Origin: Glutamicibacter sp. JL.03c
GTDB lineage: Bacteria; Actinomycetota; Actinomycetes; Actinomycetales; Micrococcaceae
NCBI RefSeq assembly: GCF_025854375.1
Contig: NZ_CP107575.1
Location: 3,162,001 to 3,226,000 of the forward strand
DNA length: 64,000 nucleotides
Direction: 5' to 3'
Shown here: one piece after another, positions 1 through 8,183 of the stretch
Layout of the letters: every line of letters starts with the position of its first letter
Numbering within the stretch: the stretch's first letter is position 1
Notes under the pieces: generated by a model
Told to the model about the DNA's origin: nothing
The model's input: only the letters and a program-made list of their open reading frames with translations
The model's database searches: none
Program-made: the position numbers and the translations under genes

Positions 1-1786
1 AGTTGTTCGCGTAATTGGCAATGAAATCAATGACTACCAGGTAGTCCTTCTTCGGTGCTTTGCGAAGCCCTCGGCCTAGTTGCTGAACAAAGACAATCGC
101 CGACTGCGTTTGTCTTAGCATCACAACTTGATTCACAGTCGGGATGTCCACACCTTCATTGAAGATGTCCACTGTCAAGATGTAGTCGAGTTCGCCAGCT
201 TCTAGCTGAGCGACGATTCGTTCACGTCGTTCAACCGAGTCCTCGCCGCTAAGGCTCACCGTCCGCAGAGGCTTTCCGCGTAACTGTTGCTGATTCAAAG
301 CAGCAGACAGTGCGTTCGCTTCATCCTTGCGAGAGCAGAAGATCAGGCCCTTGGGCGAAACGCCGGCTTGCCCGTATTTCGTCAACGCATCGACTACGTG
401 GTGCACACGATCCGGTGTCACCAGGCGCGAGAGATCCGCGGAGCTATCGCGAATCGATTCATCGTCAAGGGTCACGTCCGCAATCCCGTAATAGTGGAAC
501 GGGCTGAGCATGTTCTCTTCCAAAGCATGATTCAGCCGGATTTCGTATGGAACGTTGTAGTCGAAGAACTCGAATACGTTGAATCCGTCGCTTCGTTCCG
601 GAGTAGCCGTTAGTCCGAGCAAAAACGACGGTTGCAGGTGCGACAGGACTTTTTTGTAGGTCGGCGAACCAACTCGATGGGCTTCATCGACAATAACGTA
701 GTCAAAGGCGTCGGGTTCTATCGACTGCAACACCAAATCTAGCGACAGAGTCTGAACCGTCGCGAAAACATACTTTCGGTCGCTCTGCTTGGAGGCTCCT
801 GCCAGCTTGCCGAACTGTTCTGGATCTCCGCCAATAACACGGCGGTATTCCTTGATCGTCTTATCCAGGATCTGTTCGCGATGAACAACAAACAAGAATC
901 GCTCTGGGTGGGCAGCTCGCACCTCAAGCGCCGACAGTATTGTTTTGCCTGTGCCGGTTGCCGAAATGACAATGGCCTTGGATTCACCGCTGAGGCGCAC
1001 CTTCTCCAATGCCTTGAGGGCTTCAGACTGCATTTGGTTGGGCAGAATCGGCATGAGATGATCAGCCCAATTGGTGTAGCCGCCTAAGCCGATGGATTCG
1101 GAAAGCTCTGCGGCGACTTCATCGATGAGCTGCTCATCTGCTTGCTCAAGTTTCTTGGCAGCCTCGATCCTCTTGCGCGGCGGTGGAGGCGTGTACTGCG
1201 CCGAATAGAGATCAATCCATTCCTGACTCAGGGATTGAGACTCCGTGAGTTGGTTTCCAGCAAGGTCTGCCAGCTGTCCGGCCAAGTCGCTGTCGTTCGC
1301 CGCGGTTACCTTCAGATTCCACTCATGGTTTTTGACAATAGCGTTGCCGGTAAGGTTTGAACTTCCGATCATAGCTGTGACCACGTCAGTCGACTTAAAA
1401 ATATAACCCTTGGGGTGGAAAGCATCAGCGCTATGAATTCGCACGTCAATGCCAAGGTTTCCCAGGTTCAGCAACTCGCTGAAGGCAGACGGCGAGTTGA
1501 ACCCCAGGTAATCCGAGGTGATGATAGTGCCGCGACCAGAGAACTCCAGAAGTTCCTGCTTGAGCATTGCGATTGCATTAGGTGTCACGAAAGCTACGGA
1601 GAAAATGAATTCATCGCATCGCGCCAGTTCCTCACGCAGGATACGTAGAACCGTATTGCCGTCCGCGTTAAGGACTACACGTGGATGATGGTGGCGACGA
1701 GACTGTTTCTTACTGTCCAAAAAACCATAGGTGACATCGCCGGAAAGCCCACCGGTAAATGAGATATCAGGGCTAGACGACGTCAT
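1..1786 (-). CDS. PLD-nuclease/SF2 DEAD-DEAH helicase, C-terminus outside window
   Basis: Partial gene: 595 codons are open from the ATG at 1786 to the left edge. Residues about 40-165 look like a phospholipase-D-type nuclease domain, with one HxK half-motif (H124, K126) followed by GSSNLT (141-146). A superfamily II helicase core follows: Walker A SATGTGKT (275-282), DEAH (367-370), TAT (393-395) and a motif VI-like QQLGRGLRK (568-576). Proteins with this order often end in a DUF3427 domain, which would lie outside the window. The start codon overlaps the stop of the upstream NUDIX gene (ATGA), so the two are very probably translated together. Such helicase-nucleases are often found in defence islands, but the role here is inferred. 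The region looks less GC-rich than the rest, suggesting acquisition by transfer. Confidence 0.85.
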   Translation of the reverse strand, partial: MTSSSPDISFTGGLSGDVTYGFLDSKKQSRRHHHPRVVLNADGNTVLRILREELARCDEFIFSVAFVTPNAIAMLKQELLEFSGRGTIITSDYLGFNSPSAFSELLNLGNLGIDVRIHSADAFHPKGYIFKSTDVVTAMIGSSNLTGNAIVKNHEWNLKVTAANDSDLAGQLADLAGNQLTESQSLSQEWIDLYSAQYTPPPPRKRIEAAKKLEQADEQLIDEVAAELSESIGLGGYTNWADHLMPILPNQMQSEALKALEKVRLSGESKAIVISATGTGKTILSALEVRAAHPERFLFVVHREQILDKTIKEYRRVIGGDPEQFGKLAGASKQSDRKYVFATVQTLSLDLVLQSIEPDAFDYVIVDEAHRVGSPTYKKVLSHLQPSFLLGLTATPERSDGFNVFEFFDYNVPYEIRLNHALEENMLSPFHYYGIADVTLDDESIRDSSADLSRLVTPDRVHHVVDALTKYGQAGVSPKGLIFCSRKDEANALSAALNQQQLRGKPLRTVSLSGEDSVERRERIVAQLEAGELDYILTVDIFNEGVDIPTVNQVVMLRQTQSAIVFVQQLGRGLRKAPKKDYLVVIDFIANYANN

Positions 1787-2172
1787 GCTGCCATAATGAG
1801 TTCAACAGCGGGGATATCGGCAGGAGCCCATTCCAAGGTGTCCAGTTCGCCGCGCTTTAGCCACTTTGTAGCTTCGTGCTCCGTCAGCTGCGGCTCCCCC
1901 TCAACTAATTCGCAATAAAAGGTCGTCAGAGTCACGATCCCAAAATCATATTCATGAGTCGTGCTAGTAACTTCTTCGGCCACCGTAATGGTGCAGAGTA
2001 GCTCTTCCTGAATTTCCCGTTCAAGTGCCTGTCGAGGAGTTTCGCCGGCTTCGATTTTGCCCCCTGGGAACTCCCACATGCCACCGAGGCTGCCGCCGAA
2101 TCCGCGACGCGCGCAAAGAATCTCATCGTTTCGTACAATTACGGCCCCGACAACCTTGATTTGCTTCTTCAA
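1783..2172 (-). CDS. MutT-like NUDIX (d)NTP pyrophosphohydrolase
   Basis: 129-residue NUDIX hydrolase. The full Nudix box G-x5-E-x7-R-E-x2-E-E runs from about residue 38 to 57, and the compact size is that of MutT/CTP pyrophosphohydrolases, which hydrolyse (d)NTPs or oxidised nucleotides to NMP and pyrophosphate. The start is a TTG with a GGAG ribosome binding site at 2180-2183, spaced 7 nt. The stop TGA overlaps the ATG of the helicase gene by 4 bp, so this is the first gene of a two-gene unit. Like its neighbour it is poorer in G+C than the rest of the window. The exact nucleotide substrate cannot be read from the sequence. Confidence 0.88.
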   Translation of the reverse strand: MKKQIKVVGAVIVRNDEILCARRGFGGSLGGMWEFPGGKIEAGETPRQALEREIQEELLCTITVAEEVTSTTHEYDFGIVTLTTFYCELVEGEPQLTEHEATKWLKRGELDTLEWAPADIPAVELIMAA

Positions 2173-2331
2173 CCTAATTCTCCACTGACGTCTACATTAA
2201 TCGACTACGACCGTTACTAGTGATCTTATCTGCCAACACTGACACTTTGCAGGCAGACGGATAAAACAGCGTAGTAGAGCGGAAACGTTGAGTAATTTCC
2301 ATAGCCAGTTGGCGCACATAAACAGAAAAGA

Positions 2332-2367
2332 CCACGCTTCGACTTCTAGGAAGAAAACGAAGCGTGG
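2332..2367 (-). terminator. Rho-independent terminator of the dgo operon
   Basis: Perfect 10-bp inverted repeat (2332-2341 with 2358-2367), followed on the minus strand by a T-rich run. It lies just beyond the stop of the last dgo gene at 2391. Confidence 0.85.
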
Positions 2368-2390
2368 CCTCTCCAGATTGAACGTGCGTC

Positions 2391-3725
2391 TTAACTCTCG
2401 ACGCGCTGAACCTTGCCTACCAAGAAGACGTAGGAGAGGATGCCGACCGCGGCAATGACCGTCATATAGATGAAGGCCGGACCGAAGTCGGTCGCCGAGA
2501 CCAGCAAGCCAATAACTATTGGAGTGGCAATCGATGAGAGGTTGCCAATGAAGTTGAACATGCCACCGGTCAAGCCAATCAAGTGCGATGGTGCCAGCGC
2601 GGACACCAGGGACCAGGTAATCGAGGCCAGCCCATTGCCGAAGAAGGCAATGGACATGAAGGTGATGACCAGCGCGGTGCTATCGGTGAAGATTGCGCCA
2701 ATCATGCTCATGGACAGCAGGAGCCCGGTGATGATTGGCAGCTTGCGCGAGGTGCCGAGGCTGGCTCCGCGTTTCAGCATGAAATCGGAGAGCACACCAC
2801 TGATCAGAACCCCGGCCAACGCTGCGATAAATGGCAACGACGTCAGGAAGCCGGTCTTGATGTAGTCCATGTGGCGGTAAGTCACCAAGTAGGTGGGGAA
2901 CCAGGTCAGGAAGAACCACAGTGTGGAAGTCAGGCAGAACTGTCCAATGTAGATGCCCCACAGCTTGCGACGGCCCAGGACCAGAGCGAAATCTGATTTG
3001 CTCAGCTTTCGCGCGGGGGTCTTGGCCTGGGAGCTGCCAAGGTCAACCAATCCCCCGCCTTGGCGGATGTACTCGACTTCTGCAGCATTGGCTTTCTTGG
3101 AATCCACGGGATTGCGGTACATGAGGAACCAGATCAGGCCCCAGATGACACCGACGGCACCGGTCACTACGAAGACCCAGTGCCAGGTCAAGGCATGCTG
3201 CAACCACAGCAGGACTGGGGTCAGCAATGCCAGGCCGATGAACTGGCCCGAGGTATAGAAACCGATAGCTGTGGCGCGTTCACGTTCGGGGAACCACGCA
3301 GTGACTACCTTGTTGTTGATGGGGTAGGCCGGCGCTTCAAAGCCGCCTACGGCCAGGCGCAGGACAATCAAGGCCACGAAACTTCCGGCCATGCCCATGA
3401 AGATGGTGGCAAGGGACCAGAGCACCAAGCAGATGGGGTACAGCAACCGGGGTTGCACCCGGTCTACTAGCCAGCCGCCGGGCAGCTGCATGGCAGCATA
3501 GGTCCAGCCAAAGGCTGAGAGCAGCAACCCCTGCTGGGCTGTGTCCAGGCCGAATTCTTCAGAGATCAAGGGAGCTGCAACCGAAAGGTTGGAGCGATCC
3601 ATGTAGTTGATGACCACGGTGAGGAACAACATGAACGCTACGGCGTAGCGCATCTTTGTAGCTTTGTCAGCGCCCTTGAGTGCTGCAGCTGACGACATTG
3701 TCGACTGAGACATATGATTTACCAT
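2391..3725 (-). CDS. dgoT: MFS transporter of the anion:cation symporter family, probable D-galactonate permease
   Basis: About 444 residues with twelve predicted membrane segments. The N-terminal stretch [13 protein letters not shown] is typical of the ACS family (DgoT, GudP, hexuronate transporters). Its place behind dgoK, dgoA and dgoD makes D-galactonate uptake with protons the likely role. The start is uncertain: ATG 3725 overlaps the dgoD stop by a few bases and suits translational coupling, while ATG 3713 lies just after the stop; neither has a strong ribosome binding site. The last gene of its operon, it is followed by a clear terminator. Confidence 0.88.
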   Translation of the reverse strand: MVNHMSQSTMSSAAALKGADKATKMRYAVAFMLFLTVVINYMDRSNLSVAAPLISEEFGLDTAQQGLLLSAFGWTYAAMQLPGGWLVDRVQPRLLYPICLVLWSLATIFMGMAGSFVALIVLRLAVGGFEAPAYPINNKVVTAWFPERERATAIGFYTSGQFIGLALLTPVLLWLQHALTWHWVFVVTGAVGVIWGLIWFLMYRNPVDSKKANAAEVEYIRQGGGLVDLGSSQAKTPARKLSKSDFALVLGRRKLWGIYIGQFCLTSTLWFFLTWFPTYLVTYRHMDYIKTGFLTSLPFIAALAGVLISGVLSDFMLKRGASLGTSRKLPIITGLLLSMSMIGAIFTDSTALVITFMSIAFFGNGLASITWSLVSALAPSHLIGLTGGMFNFIGNLSSIATPIVIGLLVSATDFGPAFIYMTVIAAVGILSYVFLVGKVQRVES

Positions 3726-4867
3726 TCTGCGAAAGAACCATCTTTGTGACGCCAAATTGGGTTGCGCCAGCGGTGACCTTCAGCTGCGCGTTCAATGACG
3801 TACTCTTCATTGACATCAATGCCAAGGCCGGGACCATCAGGAATGGCGACCATGCCATCCTCATAGGCGAAGACCGAAGGATCATTGACATAATCAAGGA
3901 GATCGTTGGATTTGTTGTAGTGAATTCCCAGGGATTGCTCCTGGATGAAGGCGTTATACGCACCGGCATCGATCTGCAGGTTTGCCGCCAGGGCGATCGG
4001 GCCCAGTGGGCAGTGCAATGCGACCGCCACGTCATAGGCTTCAGCCATGGCCGCGATCTTGCGCGCCTCGGTGATGCCACCGCAGTGCGAAGGATCCGGC
4101 TGGATGATGTCCACCGCTCCGCTGGCCAGGACGTCCTTGAAGTCCCAGCGCGAGAACAAACGCTCGCCCAGGGCGATTGGGGTACTGGAATTGCGCAATG
4201 GCTCGAGCATTGAGTTCACATTCTCGCTGAGCACTGGTTCCTCGATGAACATCAGCTTGTACTGTTCAAGTTCCTTGAGCAGTACCTTGGCCATCGGCTT
4301 GTGGACACGGCCATGGAAATCGACGCCGATGCCCACGTTTTCACCCACGGCGTCGCGTACCGCCTGGACATTCTCCAAGCATCCTTGCACCTTGTCCCAG
4401 GTGTCGATGTACTGGAGTTCCTCGGTGCCGTTCATCTTCACCGCGGTGAATCCGCGATCAACCGCTGCCTTCGCCGCGGCAGCCGTGTCCGACGGACGGT
4501 CGCCGCCAATCCACGAATAGACGCGGATCTTGTCGCGGACCTTGCCGCCGAGCAGTTCATAGGCCGGGACTCCCAGGGCTTTGCCCTTGATATCCCAGAG
4601 CGCCTGGTCGATGCCCGCCAAGGCGCTCATCATGATGCCGCCACCTCGGTAGAAGCCGCCGCGGTACATAACGGTCCACAGGTCTTCGATGTTCCGCGGG
4701 TCCTGGCCGATGAGGTAATCCGAGAGCTCTTCAACGGCTGCAGCGACCGTGGAGGCACGGCCTTCGAGCACTGGCTCGCCCCAGCCAACAATCCCCTCGT
4801 CGGTTTCGATCTTCAGGAACAGCCAGCGAGGCGGCACCATGTACGTGGTCAGTTTCGTGATTTTCAT
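3719..4867 (-). CDS. dgoD: D-galactonate dehydratase
   Basis: Enolase-superfamily sugar acid dehydratase converting D-galactonate to 2-dehydro-3-deoxy-D-galactonate. Its 382 residues equal the length of E. coli DgoD, and the expected catalytic residues sit at the same numbers: D183, E209 and E235 as Mg2+ ligands, with H185 and H285 as acid/base residues. The ATG overlaps the dgoA stop by 4 bp (ATGA). It is the third of four co-directional dgo genes, and all enzymes of the DeLey-Doudoroff galactonate route down to the aldolase are present. Assignment to galactonate rather than another sugar acid is strongly supported by this context. Confidence 0.95.
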   Translation of the reverse strand: MKITKLTTYMVPPRWLFLKIETDEGIVGWGEPVLEGRASTVAAAVEELSDYLIGQDPRNIEDLWTVMYRGGFYRGGGIMMSALAGIDQALWDIKGKALGVPAYELLGGKVRDKIRVYSWIGGDRPSDTAAAAKAAVDRGFTAVKMNGTEELQYIDTWDKVQGCLENVQAVRDAVGENVGIGVDFHGRVHKPMAKVLLKELEQYKLMFIEEPVLSENVNSMLEPLRNSSTPIALGERLFSRWDFKDVLASGAVDIIQPDPSHCGGITEARKIAAMAEAYDVAVALHCPLGPIALAANLQIDAGAYNAFIQEQSLGIHYNKSNDLLDYVNDPSVFAYEDGMVAIPDGPGLGIDVNEEYVIERAAEGHRWRNPIWRHKDGSFAEW

Positions 4868-5508
4868 GCAGGCGTCCTCATCTCATGGATCATTCGGTAG
4901 GCAGATACAAGCTTGTCTGCCCTGGTTTTCAGCTCATCGAGGCTTCGGCCGGATTTGTACAGGGACGAGCCAATGCCAAAACCGGTGGCTCCGGCCTGGA
5001 CCCACTGCCCCATGTTTTCCTCATTGATGCCGCCAACCGGGATCAGGCCGATCCCGGCGGGAATGACAGCGGTCCAGGCTTTGAAGCCTGCGAGGCCCAC
5101 CTGTTCCGCGGGGAAAATCTTGACGTTCTTCGCTCCGGCCTCGATGGCGTCGAAGGCGTTGCTCGGCGTGGCCGCCCCCGGGAACGAATCCATTCCCAGC
5201 GCCACCGTCTCGCGGATCACCTGCACGTTGGTATTCGGCGACACAATAATCTGCGAGCCTGCGTCGTGGCATGAGCGCACTTGCTCCACGCTGAGGACTG
5301 TTCCGGCGCCCACTACGGCGTCGTTGGGCAATGCACTGCGCAGAATCTGGATGCTCTTGAGCGGTTGCGGCGAGTTCAACGGCACCTCCAGGGAACGGAA
5401 GCCGCTGGCGTAGAGGACTTCTCCCACAGCTTGGGCCTCTGCGGGCTGAAGGCCGCGCAGAATGGCGACGAGTCCCTTTTCGTGCAGGGTGGTCTTCGGG
5501 TCGTGCAT
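4864..5508 (-). CDS. dgoA: 2-dehydro-3-deoxy-6-phosphogalactonate aldolase
   Basis: Class I KDPG/KDPGal aldolase of 214 residues. It cleaves 2-dehydro-3-deoxy-6-phosphogalactonate to pyruvate and glyceraldehyde 3-phosphate. The Schiff-base lysine is K130 in NVKIFPAE, the catalytic glutamate is E41 and the family arginine lies in AILRG near residue 18. A purine-rich ribosome binding site precedes ATG 5508. The gene sits 40 bp downstream of dgoK and overlaps dgoD by 4 bp. Confidence 0.93.
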   Translation of the reverse strand: MHDPKTTLHEKGLVAILRGLQPAEAQAVGEVLYASGFRSLEVPLNSPQPLKSIQILRSALPNDAVVGAGTVLSVEQVRSCHDAGSQIIVSPNTNVQVIRETVALGMDSFPGAATPSNAFDAIEAGAKNVKIFPAEQVGLAGFKAWTAVIPAGIGLIPVGGINEENMGQWVQAGATGFGIGSSLYKSGRSLDELKTRADKLVSAYRMIHEMRTPA

Positions 5509-5548
5509 GGCAATACCTTTCCTTGAGAAGTGTGATCAGTTCCGGTGC

Positions 5549-6541
5549 CTAGGCAAACACCGAAGGCACGAGTCCCTGGGCGCAGGCCAAGGCCCAGATG
5601 CCTCGCGGCGCAGTGCCTTGCAGCTCTCGCACCTGCTCGATTCCAAAAATCCCCAGCGCCCGGGTGTAGCGTGCGCTGAGCTCCTTGTTACCGCAGATGG
5701 TCAGCGCAGGGGCCGTCGCAGTCGTCGGCAGTCCGAGTACGGAGCGGATTTCCGCGCCGATCATCAGGCCCGAAAGATAGTCGCTGACTTCGGTTTCCTC
5801 CAGGCGACCGGTCAGCACCAGGGTGCGCGCCGAGAATGCGGTCAGCATGAGATCGGCTGCGCCCTGCGGCGACTGCGCCACCTGCACACCCCGCTCGAAT
5901 GCGGACCACTGCACCGTGCTGGAGGGTTCAATGAGTTTCGAGAGGATGGATTGCGAGCTGAGCAGCGCGTAGGTTTCCCCCGTCATGGACGTGGAGAACT
6001 CGGTGATGGTCCGGCCGGAAACCTTGACCCATTTCGAGTGCGTCCCGGGCAACAGGAAGACTTGATCCTCAGGATCCTGTCCAGGCTGGCCACCAAGTTC
6101 CATGGCTCCCAGGATCTGGGTTTCTTCACCCCGCATAACATCGGGAAGTTCTTTGTTGTCCAGGACTCCGGGGATGATATGCAGCAACCGGCTTGGCGCG
6201 ATTTCGACGGTGGCCAATTGCGCGCATGGGTCGGCCAGATCTGCCGGCACCGGCCGGTAGGCCGCCTCGACCCAGCCCTGCTGGCTGCCCACCATGCCGC
6301 AGGCGATGACCGGGATGGTCGGGAAGGCTTCGAGCCAGTCCCCGCACAATTCACCAAGCGTCACCTCGAAGGCCCGGGCGAGGGTCAAAGATTCCGCCTG
6401 CGCGGTGGCCGCAACTTGCATGATCCCCAGCGGCAGGCTGCGTTCCGCCACTACACTTCCGCCATTGCCCATGAGGTAGGCACGGGCAGAGGTGGTTCCC
6501 CAGTCCAAGGCAATCAGCTGGGCTTCGGCGATGTTTGTCAT
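5549..6541 (-). CDS. dgoK: 2-dehydro-3-deoxygalactonokinase
   Basis: About 330 residues. The N-terminal ALDWGTTSARAYL phosphate-binding segment and the later LPGTHSKWV motif are typical of DgoK, which phosphorylates 2-dehydro-3-deoxygalactonate at C6 with ATP. I use ATG 6541 because an AGGAG ribosome binding site lies just upstream; an in-frame upstream start at 6598 has no such site. It is the promoter-proximal gene of dgoK-dgoA-dgoD-dgoT and faces the divergent IclR gene across about 150 bp. Confidence 0.92.
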   Translation of the reverse strand: MTNIAEAQLIALDWGTTSARAYLMGNGGSVVAERSLPLGIMQVAATAQAESLTLARAFEVTLGELCGDWLEAFPTIPVIACGMVGSQQGWVEAAYRPVPADLADPCAQLATVEIAPSRLLHIIPGVLDNKELPDVMRGEETQILGAMELGGQPGQDPEDQVFLLPGTHSKWVKVSGRTITEFSTSMTGETYALLSSQSILSKLIEPSSTVQWSAFERGVQVAQSPQGAADLMLTAFSARTLVLTGRLEETEVSDYLSGLMIGAEIRSVLGLPTTATAPALTICGNKELSARYTRALGIFGIEQVRELQGTAPRGIWALACAQGLVPSVFA

Positions 6542-6593
6542 GTCTCCTGTTTCCGCTTCGTGGAGCGCACGATGTTCTCGCGGTGTGCGCCTC

Positions 6594-6656
6594 TTCACAT
6601 GTGAATAGTGACCGACTCATCCCAATAGTTCAAAAGGTGTTGTATATAGTGGGATG
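6594..6656. promoter_or_regulatory. Candidate IclR operators between dgoK and the divergent regulator
   Basis: Two dyads lie in the divergent intergenic region: a perfect 12-bp palindrome TTCACATGTGAA (6594-6605), and CATCCCA (6618-6624) paired with TGGGATG (6650-6656). A TATAGT hexamer at 6645-6650 could be the regulator's -10. Binding by the adjacent IclR protein is inferred from position. Confidence 0.55.
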
Positions 6657-6691
6657 AAAGGAATTCATCAATTTTGCCGAAGGAGCACAGC

Positions 6692-7489
6692 GTGGCCAGA
6701 GAACCTGAAATAACTGCAGGTGAATCGGCAGATGCTCCCCCACCCGGGACGCTCACCCTGGCCCGCGGGCTGGACATCCTGCACTCCGTCGGCCGCGGGG
6801 CCACCAATTTGAATGACGTCGCCGCCGCCGCGGGCATCGGCAAGAGCGCGGCGCAGCGCATGGTCAAGCTTCTGGTGCAGCGCGGATTCCTGCGCAGCAC
6901 CCACGGCACCGACTTCAGCCTGGGACCGGCGCTGATCGAGCTCGGCTTCCACGCCCTGTACCAGAGCCCGGTCCCGGTAATCGCCAAGCCCCTCCTCGAA
7001 GAGCTTGCCCGCAAGTACCAGGACACCGTCCACCTCGCGGTGGAAGACGAAGCCCAGGTGCTGTACGTCGACAAGGTCCTCGGTACCCGCGGGGCACAGA
7101 TGCGCTCGCGGGTGGGCCAGCGCATGCCGCTGAGCCGCACCGGCATCGGCAAGGCGCTGCTGCTTGATTCCCCCGAACGCTGGGAATCAGCCTTTGATGC
7201 GGAATCCCCCGTGGAACAAGCTTCGGAGCAAACCAAGGAAGCCTTCCTGGCCCGGATGCAAACCTACGCACGCGAAGGCATCGCCTTGGATCTGGAAGAC
7301 AATGAACCGGGCATCCGCTGTGTCGCCGCGCCCATCCGCGATGGCAGCGGGAAGATCATTGCCGCCATCAGCATGTCCGCCACCAACCCGTATATGCCGG
7401 ACGAGCGCATGAAGGCGCTGAAGTCAGTGATGGGTTCCACGGCAGCCCAGATTTCGCGTAAGCTCGGCTACTCGGGCAAAACCTTCTAG
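6692..7489 (+). CDS. IclR-family regulator of the dgo operon
   Basis: About 265 residues. A winged helix-turn-helix comes first (LNDVAAAAGIGKSAAQRMV), then the IclR effector domain with the usual VYVDK-like and GIGKALL segments. The GTG at 6692 is chosen because GAAGGAG at 6679-6685 is ideally spaced; a TTG at 6674 is also in frame. It is transcribed divergently from dgoK, so control of galactonate use is likely. In E. coli the comparable regulator DgoR belongs to the GntR family, so the regulator type differs. Confidence 0.88.
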   Translation: MAREPEITAGESADAPPPGTLTLARGLDILHSVGRGATNLNDVAAAAGIGKSAAQRMVKLLVQRGFLRSTHGTDFSLGPALIELGFHALYQSPVPVIAKPLLEELARKYQDTVHLAVEDEAQVLYVDKVLGTRGAQMRSRVGQRMPLSRTGIGKALLLDSPERWESAFDAESPVEQASEQTKEAFLARMQTYAREGIALDLEDNEPGIRCVAAPIRDGSGKIIAAISMSATNPYMPDERMKALKSVMGSTAAQISRKLGYSGKTF

Positions 7490-7499
7490 GACGCAGGCC

Positions 7500-8183
7500 C
7501 TACGGAGTGAAGCGGTACCCCATACCCAATTCAGTCAGGAAATACCGGGGATTCGACGGCTCGGGTTCCAGCTTGGTGCGCAGCTGCGACATGTACACCC
7601 GCAGGTAGTTCGCTTCTTCGCCATATTCCGGCCCCCACACGGTGGTGAGCAATTCGGTGCCGCCTATCAGGCGATGCGGGTTGCTGGCCAGCACCTCCAG
7701 CACCCGCCATTCCAAGCGGGTGAGCCGGACCGGTTCGCCGTCAATGGTGACCTGGTGGCTGGAGAGGTCGATGCGCAGTCGCCCGTCAGAGGTTTCCACC
7801 ACGGCTTGCCCCGGATCCGGCAGCGCCCGGCGCAGCGCGGCACGCAAACGTGCCAATAGCTCATCCATGGAAAAGGGCTTGGTAATGAAATCGTCGGCGC
7901 CCCGATCCAGGGCGTCGACCTTGCTATGGGATTCATGCCGGGCGGACACCACAATGATGGGCACGCTGGACCAGCCGCGAATGCCGTCAATGACATCTCC
8001 GCCCTCCAGATCCGGCAAGCCCAGATCCAGCAGGATCACATCCGGATGCGCATCGGCCGCTAGCTGCAGGCATTGCAGTCCGGTAGCCGCATGGAAGGTG
8101 CGGTAGCCGCGGGCCTTGAGATTCACCAGCAGCGCACGGGCAATCTGCGGGTCATCTTCCACGATCAACACGGTGGTGCTCAT
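7500..8183 (-). CDS. kdpE: KdpE-like OmpR-family response regulator
   Basis: 227 residues: receiver domain with phosphoacceptor D53, an acidic pair near residues 10-11 and the lysine of the ITKPF segment, followed by an OmpR-type winged-helix DNA-binding domain ending in GMGYRFTP. The ATG at 8183 overlaps the stop of the kinase gene by 4 bp, so kinase and regulator are coupled. No kdpFABC genes are visible, and the neighbouring TrkH gene is the likelier target. It converges with the dgo IclR gene with only 10 bp between stops. Confidence 0.9.
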   Translation of the reverse strand: MSTTVLIVEDDPQIARALLVNLKARGYRTFHAATGLQCLQLAADAHPDVILLDLGLPDLEGGDVIDGIRGWSSVPIIVVSARHESHSKVDALDRGADDFITKPFSMDELLARLRAALRRALPDPGQAVVETSDGRLRIDLSSHQVTIDGEPVRLTRLEWRVLEVLASNPHRLIGGTELLTTVWGPEYGEEANYLRVYMSQLRTKLEPEPSNPRYFLTELGMGYRFTP

